From: Rhodothermales bacterium
Lineage (GTDB): Bacteria > Bacteroidota > Rhodothermia > Rhodothermales > Bin80
DNA: 64,000 nucleotides
Assembly: GCA_958296045.1 (NCBI GenBank)
Contig: CATQHT010000003.1
Coordinates: forward strand, 941,246-1,005,245
Direction of reading: 5' to 3'
The position numbers and the translations under genes are program-made. Shown in pieces: positions 57,958 to 64,000 of this stretch (position 1 is its first letter; the number at the start of each line of letters is the position of its first letter). The notes under the pieces are model-generated. The model searched no databases and was not told where the DNA came from. It was given only the letters and a program-made list of their open reading frames with translations.

Positions 57958-58584
57958 GCGCTATTGGCCCGTGCCCGGGCAAGCTACCATAATGCCGGTC
58001 TGGGACGAGCGGCTTATTACGTAAAATGCCAAGCCGGACGGCACCGAGACGCCGCAGCCGGCGGAGGCACGACTCAGGCCGAGCGTGCCGTTCTGATGAT
58101 CCAGCGTGACATCCGCATGCGTGACACCCAGCGACTTATACAAGACACTTAACGTGGAATATTCTCTAAGGTGCCGACCACAGCGCGTTGCTCGTCGCGC
58201 CGCTCTAAGCATGCGCATCGCAAGAGCGAAGCAACAGCAGAACCGCAGTGATGAAGTACGCAGGGCGCAAACTAGGTCGGATAGCCGGTATCAGGTGCTT
58301 GGCCCCTCGCGCAAGTGCGGCCGCAGGCCAGGTGATGTACGCCCGGCCACAAGGCAGGTTTGCCGGGAGCCCGCGCGCAGGGGAGCGGCAAAGGGAACGG
58401 ACTTGGGCTGTGCCTTCTGTGCGATCAATCATAGATGCCCCGTGCGCCGCCCATCTCGTCGAATTGGCGTATCCTGCATACCAGCGTAGATGATGGCTTA
58501 GGCAGTCGGCCTCAGCCACCCTGGGGCTAACAACGACTCCTACGGCATGAAGGACAAGAAGCAAGAGCAGTTGGAAATCCAAGA
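57958..58584. other. Intergenic stretch, no gene recognised
   Basis: Several frames of 60-135 codons exist on both strands without motifs. I saw no tRNA, tmRNA or RNase P features. The right end should hold the promoter of the SDR gene. Confidence 0.4.
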
Positions 58585-59568
58585 ATGAAGACTCTGGTAA
58601 CGGGCGCAACGGGCTTTTTGGGATCGGTCCTGGTTCGACAACTGCTTGAGGAGGGCGCCAATGTGCGGATCCTCAGAAGAAGCCATTCAAAGCTCGACCT
58701 CTTGGGCAGCTGTACCGGCGAGGTGGAGCACGTGATCGGAGATGTGCGTGATCCCTCCAGCCTAGCGGATGCACTCGAAGGGGTCGACAAAGTCTACCAT
58801 GTGGCAGGCTACATCGCCGTGGCCGCCAACGATCGTAAAACCGTCGAGCGGATGCGCCGCATCAATGTAGATGGTACAGCCCACATGGTGGATGCCGCCC
58901 TTGCAGCAGGCGTTGAGCGACTGGTACATACCTCCAGCATCGCTGCAGTCGGCCGACCTGCCGATCCTGCTACGGTGGCCCGGGAATCCATACCGTGGAA
59001 TCCTACACGGCTCACTTCTCATTATGCCATATCCAAGCGCGATGCGGAGCTTCAGGTGCACCGGGGAATTGCCGAGGGGCTGGATGCGGTGTTCTGCAAC
59101 CCGTCGCTGATCTTTGGCCCAGGCCGCCTGGGAGAAAACACAATGCTTCTCTTTGAAGCTGTTAAGAAGTACCCACGGCTGCGCGTGCCGTCAGGTGGTA
59201 CCAACGTGGTAGATGTGGAGGATGTCGCCAGAGGGCACCGGCTGGCTATGGAGCGCGGCATTCGGGGTGAACGCTACATCCTGGGCGGAGAGAATCTGCT
59301 CTGGGCTACCATCTTCGTCGAACTGGCGAATGCCGCAGGCATCGATCCGCCCACCCGACCCCTTTCCCCAACTCTTGCGATGGTTCTGGTCGCGGCGGTG
59401 CAATGTGGCTTCCGCCTTTTTGGGCGCAGGCCGCTCGTCGATCGCAAAATGGTCAGAGAAATGTTCGCTACGTGGCAGTACAGCAGCGATAAGGCCGCAA
59501 CCGATCTGGGCTACACTTTCCGTCCATTTGCGGCCACGGCCGCCCGGATGGCGCAGGCGCCGTCATAG
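58585..59568 (+). CDS. Extended SDR: NAD-dependent epimerase/dehydratase family
   Basis: This 327-residue protein has the nucleotide-binding GATGFLGSVLVRQL at the N-terminus and the catalytic YAISK (YxxxK) in TRLTSHYAISKRDAEL. The group resembles dihydroflavonol reductases and hopanoid-associated sugar epimerases, so the substrate could be a sugar nucleotide, a polyketide-like compound or a sterol. The C-terminal 80 residues hold a hydrophobic segment (TLAMVLVAAVQCGFRLFG). It ends inside the 3' end of the convergent TonB-like gene. Confidence 0.88.
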   Translation: MKTLVTGATGFLGSVLVRQLLEEGANVRILRRSHSKLDLLGSCTGEVEHVIGDVRDPSSLADALEGVDKVYHVAGYIAVAANDRKTVERMRRINVDGTAHMVDAALAAGVERLVHTSSIAAVGRPADPATVARESIPWNPTRLTSHYAISKRDAELQVHRGIAEGLDAVFCNPSLIFGPGRLGENTMLLFEAVKKYPRLRVPSGGTNVVDVEDVARGHRLAMERGIRGERYILGGENLLWATIFVELANAAGIDPPTRPLSPTLAMVLVAAVQCGFRLFGRRPLVDRKMVREMFATWQYSSDKAATDLGYTFRPFAATAARMAQAPS

Positions 59569-61554
59569 GTCACGCCGAAGCAGGATCGTCCACTGGCGCC
59601 CCGATTCCGGCAGGACGCGGGCATGCTGCCACAGGCCACTGCCATACAGTCCGTACCGCTGGTCGGTCACGTTTTCGACGCCAGCCACCAGCGACAGTCC
59701 ATGTGGCAGCTTAACGCGCAGACGCAGGTCTAGCACCAGGTAGCTCCCGACACGGACGCTGTCGGCACGGGCAGCCAATCGAGCCGAGGACGCGCCGCGT
59801 AGACCTAACTCAAGCCTTAACAGATCGGCCGGCAGTCTGACGACGGCCACGGCCCGCGCCATCAGCGGGAGTCGGCGCAGCCCATGCAGGAGTCCCCCAC
59901 CCACCCGGACCTCGAAGACCTCACCTGCTAAGCGGCGGGCCACTGTACACTCACCGCCGTAGACGACAGCATCCATGTTGGCAAATTGACCCTGCGCATC
60001 TACGCCGATTTCATTCCAAAGGCGCTGTGCAAAGAGGCGTAGCAGCATTGTTGTGCTGCTCGCCTCACGGCGCAACTCCGCATCCGCTTGCAGCGATCGC
60101 TCCGCAACCAACGTGCTGCGGCCACGGGTCGTTACGCTAAACGGCATCCGCACTGAGGGTGCGCTGTGAGCGAACCGCTCATACACGCCTGCCGGTCTGC
60201 CTGCTGTGCCCGCCTTGAGGGTCAGCTGCAGCTGGTCAGATAGCGACATCTCCATGCCGGCCGCAGCGCTGAGCAGCCATACAGACTCCTGCCCGTTAGG
60301 CAGTGCCGCCTGCATTCGTATCGCGCCGCTAAGCGTGGTATGCGCTTTTGCGCTGGAGCCATAGACAAAGATGCCAGCCTGGGTCAGTGCGTCATCTCCC
60401 AGCCTGGTCCGGGATGCATCTATCCCAGTTAACATCCGCAGGCCGGGCGCAGGCACTAGGTGCAGCCGGGCGCGTCCACCTAGGTGCTGTTCCCTATGCG
60501 CTGCCGAAGCCGACTGCGGCCATGCGTCCAGCGAGCGCACATGCGTCTGCACACCTGCCTCTATCGCACGCACTACCGGATGGCGCCACCCTTGTGCTAG
60601 ACGCGCCCCGGCTTTCCACTGGGTTATTCCCTGGCCCGCCCCTATAGGGCGCGCCGCGTAGCTTGCCCAGCCGGATAGCTCCGCGCCCCGCCCGCGCACA
60701 CGGGCACGCCCCTTCACAGCGCGAATCCCCACTGCGGCCAGCGGCGCCGTACCAGTGGCATCTTCATACGGATCACCGACTCCGTACATGCCAGAGAACT
60801 CATAGGCCAGCACCGGCCGCGCGCGACCCGCCACCGCAGCCGCTCCATAGCTGCGTGCCACAGCAGTGTAGCCGGCTTCCGCTGCCACTCCGTCCTGGAT
60901 TGCTGTCCGTACCCTGACAGCGGCATGGGTCCCGGGACTCCACGCCAACGCATAGGGCCCAGGCGCCACCTCAAGCGCGAACGGCTGTAAGCGCCTAATA
61001 AGCAACGGACCCAACGGGCTTCCAGCGACATGTTCTGCGCCGTCCATAGTAACACCCACCTGTGCACCCGCCATCCCCCGCACCAGCGGTGCCAAGTCCA
61101 CCAAGCTTCTCCGAGCCAAGTGCAGCTCTGGAAGAGTCGCCAATGCCAGACCCGGTGGCCATCGCTCCGCCGGATGATGCGCGACGGATCCGACGGAGGG
61201 TGCCACCGGCACCTCACGGTGCTCCGGTTCCAGTCGCAGAAGTGTACCAAGGCTTGTGCCTGAGCGGACAAAAATTCGCCAGCGCACCTCGCGATACCCG
61301 AAGTGGGTGGCAGCCAGATTGTAGCGGCCAGCCGGGACCGGCCCCAGCCGAAAGTAACCGTCCGCACCCGACGACGTCGCATGCAAAGTGCCCGTCAAAA
61401 TGATCACCACCCCGGGCATCGGGTCACCGGAGTATGCATCGACTATGCGGCCTGAGATCAGCTGCGCATGCGCTACGGGCGCGCCAACGAGGGTGAGCAA
61501 AAGCAGGCTGCAGTGGGCGCAGATGCCGGCCTGCAGGCTGCTACATGCGGTCAC
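59563..61554 (-). CDS. TonB-dependent receptor-like protein, coupled to an M23 peptidase
   Basis: This 663-residue protein starts at GTG 61554, overlapping the peptidase stop as GTGA. The signal peptide (CSLLLLTLVGAPVAHAQ) and CarboxypepD_reg-like domain (ISGRIVDAYSGDPMPGVVI) at about residues 30-110 are clear. A small, divergent plug region follows (VTMDGAEHVAGSPLG) and a barrel of about 450 residues. It ends LLRRDL, without the usual terminal Phe. The plug is poorly conserved, so transport activity is doubtful. Confidence 0.82.
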   Translation of the reverse strand: MTACSSLQAGICAHCSLLLLTLVGAPVAHAQLISGRIVDAYSGDPMPGVVIILTGTLHATSSGADGYFRLGPVPAGRYNLAATHFGYREVRWRIFVRSGTSLGTLLRLEPEHREVPVAPSVGSVAHHPAERWPPGLALATLPELHLARRSLVDLAPLVRGMAGAQVGVTMDGAEHVAGSPLGPLLIRRLQPFALEVAPGPYALAWSPGTHAAVRVRTAIQDGVAAEAGYTAVARSYGAAAVAGRARPVLAYEFSGMYGVGDPYEDATGTAPLAAVGIRAVKGRARVRGRGAELSGWASYAARPIGAGQGITQWKAGARLAQGWRHPVVRAIEAGVQTHVRSLDAWPQSASAAHREQHLGGRARLHLVPAPGLRMLTGIDASRTRLGDDALTQAGIFVYGSSAKAHTTLSGAIRMQAALPNGQESVWLLSAAAGMEMSLSDQLQLTLKAGTAGRPAGVYERFAHSAPSVRMPFSVTTRGRSTLVAERSLQADAELRREASSTTMLLRLFAQRLWNEIGVDAQGQFANMDAVVYGGECTVARRLAGEVFEVRVGGGLLHGLRRLPLMARAVAVVRLPADLLRLELGLRGASSARLAARADSVRVGSYLVLDLRLRVKLPHGLSLVAGVENVTDQRYGLYGSGLWQHARVLPESGRQWTILLRRDL

Positions 61555-62657
61555 CTGAATTCGAGCAGCTCAGGCGGAGAGCAGGCCACAAAGTCGACCA
61601 GACGCTGGCCGCTGCGCGAAAGGACGGGCGCGTCCCCTGAACCGGTGAGCAGGCCGCCCGTCAATAAACTATACGGCGCCGGGGATGGCTTTAGCACTTC
61701 CAGCTCTAGGTCATGTGTTTCAGTATGCAGCGCATCGATCTGCACTGGCAGTCCAGACTGAGAAAATGTAATCTGCCACGAGGCTGCCAGGTCAGGGGGC
61801 ACCCCGAAGTCGGGAACCCAGCCCCGAAGCTGCGGCGACAGCCACGGGTAGCGCCGCAAAATGTCGAGCAGTCCATAGGCCGGGATCGTTACGCGAAAAA
61901 AGCCCGGGGTCCTCTTTACTAGGTCCCGCACGGACAGTGGAGCGTCTCCAGCAGCCGCTTCCATCAGCCGGCCGACATCTACGCCTGCTAAATTGAAACC
62001 GTTGTAGCGGCCATGGTGGTTTCTCTCACGGGGAAAATAGTCGTCATAACACGACTGGAAATACTTGTTAAGCAAGAGGCCGACCTCCAGATGCACATGC
62101 GCTCTTCGCCTGTTGATGCCGCGACCCGTGTATCCCAACAGGCCAAGCGGTTCCCCACGTCGCAAGTGATCTCCTACCCTGACGGAAATGGTCTTCAGGT
62201 GTGCATACAGAGAGTAGTACGGTGAGCCATTCCACCAGTGTTCGACAACCACATACAGGCCGTAGCTCGACTGCAGGCTGACGCGATTTGCATAGACCAC
62301 CACGCCATCAGAGATGCTGCGCACCTCATCTAGCGGCTCGCCACTGTCTGTGCGCCTTACAGGCTTAATGTCGATGCCCTCGTGAAACCGCGCGTATATC
62401 ACGCCCCACCGGGTAATCGTTCCGTTGCGGACAAACCCGTAGCGCCCGCCGTTCCAGGCTGGCGCAAGGCCCCGCTTGGGCCTTCGATCGGTGTACATGT
62501 AAAATGCCGGGCCGTCGCCTTCCCAGAGAGCCGTGTTATCAGTAGGCAATGTCAGCATTGCGGCACTGGAGTCGGGGATGGCCCGCGTCTGAGCCGCGAC
62601 CATGTCCGTCGTTCCAACAGCCAAGAGCATGACGAACAGCTTCCAGGTCCGTGTCAC
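61551..62657 (-). CDS. Secreted M23-family peptidase
   Basis: This protein of about 368 residues has the M23 zinc site: HEGID supplies His and Asp, and RAHVHLEVG supplies HxH. M23 enzymes cut peptidoglycan cross-links. I chose GTG 62657, which gives a normal signal peptide (VTRTWKLFVMLLAVGTTDMVAAQ); ATG 62717, or ATG 62771 just after def, would add a 20-38 residue leader. It lies in a minus-strand run with def and is coupled to a TonB-like gene. Confidence 0.85.
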   Translation of the reverse strand: MTRTWKLFVMLLAVGTTDMVAAQTRAIPDSSAAMLTLPTDNTALWEGDGPAFYMYTDRRPKRGLAPAWNGGRYGFVRNGTITRWGVIYARFHEGIDIKPVRRTDSGEPLDEVRSISDGVVVYANRVSLQSSYGLYVVVEHWWNGSPYYSLYAHLKTISVRVGDHLRRGEPLGLLGYTGRGINRRRAHVHLEVGLLLNKYFQSCYDDYFPRERNHHGRYNGFNLAGVDVGRLMEAAAGDAPLSVRDLVKRTPGFFRVTIPAYGLLDILRRYPWLSPQLRGWVPDFGVPPDLAASWQITFSQSGLPVQIDALHTETHDLELEVLKPSPAPYSLLTGGLLTGSGDAPVLSRSGQRLVDFVACSPPELLEFR

Positions 62658-62783
62658 ACTGTGCCATTGCGCTAAAGAGCTCAATGTGGCGCCAACTGTT
62701 GAAACCCGCCGCCTCATCCGTTGCTCTGCCCCGCTACTGGGTGCACTGTAACTCAATACCTTGTAGCTCATGGGCAAAGAGAT

Positions 62784-63371
62784 TCAGGAAGCAGCAGAGG
62801 TGCTCCGATATGCAGTCACAGGATACTCCGCCTCAACTTCGCCTCGCGCCACCTCCCTGAGCCGTCGCTTAAGAAGCGCACGCCGAAAAGAGCTCAGATA
62901 ATCGATAAACAGGACTCCCTCCAAGTGATCGTATTCATGCTGGATCACCCGCGCCATCAGGCCATCAAATTCATTTGTATGCTTATTGAATTCGGCATCC
63001 CGGTATGCTACTCGAACCCTTTCGGGGCGCACCACCACTTCTCGCACGTCCGGGATGGACAGGCAGCCCTCTTCGAAATCTGACTCGTCTTCGCTCTCCC
63101 ACAGGATCGTCGGGTTGACAAATGCCAGCGGCTCCGATAGCCACTGGGCTTGGTGTTCCTCGTCTATGTCCTCACACAACGCGGACAGATCAACCACAAA
63201 GACGCGCTCCCGTCTTCCGATCTGGGGCGCTGCAAGCCCGATCCCATTGGCAGCCCGCACGGTGGCCGTTAAGTCCTCGAGAAGTTCGCCCAGCGCTTCG
63301 CTGTTTGCAGGCACCTTACGTGTTTGTGCCCGAAGCGCTGGGTCACCAAACAGGCGGATCGGCCGTACCAT
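62784..63371 (-). CDS. def: Peptide deformylase
   Basis: This 195-residue metalloenzyme removes the formyl group from new proteins. All three motifs are present: GIGLAAPQIG at residues 43-52, EGCLSIP with the metal-binding Cys, and QHEYDHLEG with the two His and catalytic Glu. The length is slightly long because of a basic C-terminal tail. Located between the DUF411 and M23 genes on the minus strand. Confidence 0.96.
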   Translation of the reverse strand: MVRPIRLFGDPALRAQTRKVPANSEALGELLEDLTATVRAANGIGLAAPQIGRRERVFVVDLSALCEDIDEEHQAQWLSEPLAFVNPTILWESEDESDFEEGCLSIPDVREVVVRPERVRVAYRDAEFNKHTNEFDGLMARVIQHEYDHLEGVLFIDYLSSFRRALLKRRLREVARGEVEAEYPVTAYRSTSAAS

Positions 63372-63385
63372 CGCGCAATTAAAGC

Positions 63386-63856
63386 CTATGGCATGATACG
63401 TTCATAGAGGGTAGACCCTTTCTCGTCGAATGCCAACACATCGTACGCAACGGGGTTGGGACCTTCCATACCCGGCGAACCTATGGGCATTCCCGGCACC
63501 GCCAGGCCCACCACGTCAGGCTTCTCCTCCAGCAATCGTCGGATCGACGCGATCGGCACATGCCCTTCAATCACGTAACGGTCGTCCACCACCGCGGTAT
63601 GGCAGGACTCGAGACCTCGGAGTACGCCATACTTCTTTTTGGTGGTCTGAAGCGCATCCGCGTTCTGGTTGATGGATTCCACCTCGTAGCCTGCCTCCTC
63701 GAGCAAGTCCGCCCACTTGATACAGCAGCCGCATGTGGGCGACTTGTACACCACTACGGCAGGGCCGCTGGTCGTTGGCTTCAGCATGTTCCATCCAATA
63801 GCTGCCGTAACGATCAGACAGGCGGCGAGCACGATCACTACGTAACGAGTCTTCAT
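63386..63856 (-). CDS. DUF411 family protein
   Basis: This 156-residue protein has an N-terminal signal anchor (YVVIVLAACLIVTAAIGW) and the DUF411 block VVVYKSPTCGCCIKW with a CGCC metal-binding motif. It then has SCHTAVVDDRYVIEGHVP and an AVPGMPIGSPGME segment. DUF411 proteins are often linked to copper or other metal handling in the periplasm. It ends 14 bases before the def start. Confidence 0.9.
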   Translation of the reverse strand: MKTRYVVIVLAACLIVTAAIGWNMLKPTTSGPAVVVYKSPTCGCCIKWADLLEEAGYEVESINQNADALQTTKKKYGVLRGLESCHTAVVDDRYVIEGHVPIASIRRLLEEKPDVVGLAVPGMPIGSPGMEGPNPVAYDVLAFDEKGSTLYERIMP

Positions 63857-63885
63857 GACACTTCGGGGCTAGATCACGTGTGCCG

Positions 63886-64000
63886 TCACTGCACGAGCTG
63901 ATCATAGGTGGTAAGGTGCGAAGGATCGACCTCCGCCAGGAGCGCATACGCCTGTGCACTCAGTGTCGATTGTTCAAAGACAGACGCCAGCTCCTGGTAT
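63886..64000 (-). CDS. C-terminal end of an unidentified protein (partial)
   Basis: A minus-strand frame enters from the right edge and ends at TGA 63,886-63,888, giving 37 codons (about YQELASVFEQSTLSAQAYAL). No family can be named from so little sequence. It may be the first gene of the same minus-strand run as DUF411 and def. Confidence 0.5.
   Translation of the reverse strand, partial: YQELASVFEQSTLSAQAYALLAEVDPSHLTTYDQLVQ

Noticed and set aside
57958..58584. A structured RNA such as RNase P or tmRNA
   Set aside because: None of the conserved core sequences was found.

Overview
The window looks like a chromosome segment from the Bacteroidota/Rhodothermota lineage, most like Rhodothermales. 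Two TonB-dependent receptor genes encode an N-terminal carboxypeptidase-regulatory-like domain. One secreted FG-GAP protein ends in a type IX secretion (Por) sorting domain. The window also has flotillin-like FloA, an ATP-dependent PEP carboxykinase, a UbiE/MenG methyltransferase, many GTG/TTG starts and mostly weak Shine-Dalgarno sites. No rRNA, tRNA or CRISPR array was seen. Taxonomy is inferred from gene content only.

Layout. 1-5.6 kb: two overlapping phytoene-desaturase-like oxidoreductases, an HtrA-type protease, an unrecognised secreted protein and a ChlI/MoxR-like AAA ATPase. 5.6-11.0 kb: a small membrane protein, a TonB receptor with its lipoprotein partner, a glycosyltransferase and a branched-chain aminotransferase. 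11.0-20.4 kb: an accessory island that is gene-poor and mostly decayed. It holds an intact J-domain/SF1-helicase fusion with altered catalytic residues, an ImmA-type antitoxin with a frameshifted DUF4411 toxin, a broken large serine recombinase, an IS66 remnant and a broken CAP-domain lipoprotein gene. 20.4-25.7 kb: two paralogous FG-GAP proteins and an amidohydrolase-DUF2911 fusion. 25.9-42.7 kb: housekeeping genes (uvrB, rpmE, pyrimidine phosphorylase, moaC, acyl-CoA synthetase, pckA, xdhC, pyrRB, DUF58), with a PspA-led membrane cluster beside a CNNM protein and FloA.

43.1-57.2 kb is rich in signalling. Two complete partner-switching modules (SpoIIE-type PP2C phosphatase, RsbW-like kinase, STAS antagonist) flank an ammonium transporter with a Tsx-like porin, an Nfu-Mrp iron-sulfur pair, a broken ppx/gppA gene and a 646-residue protein built from four related beta-rich repeats. 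57.2-64 kb: menG, an extended SDR, and a minus-strand run of DUF411 protein, peptide deformylase, M23 peptidase and a TonB receptor-like protein.

The best candidate for something undescribed is the J-domain/helicase fusion at 11,426-13,213. It is an intact reading frame among decaying genes. It keeps the J-domain HPD motif and Walker A, but its motif II reads D-Q-G-L-H where D-E-(A/G)-Q-D is expected, with three catalytic positions altered by single-base differences. The four-repeat protein and the PspA-led cluster come next.
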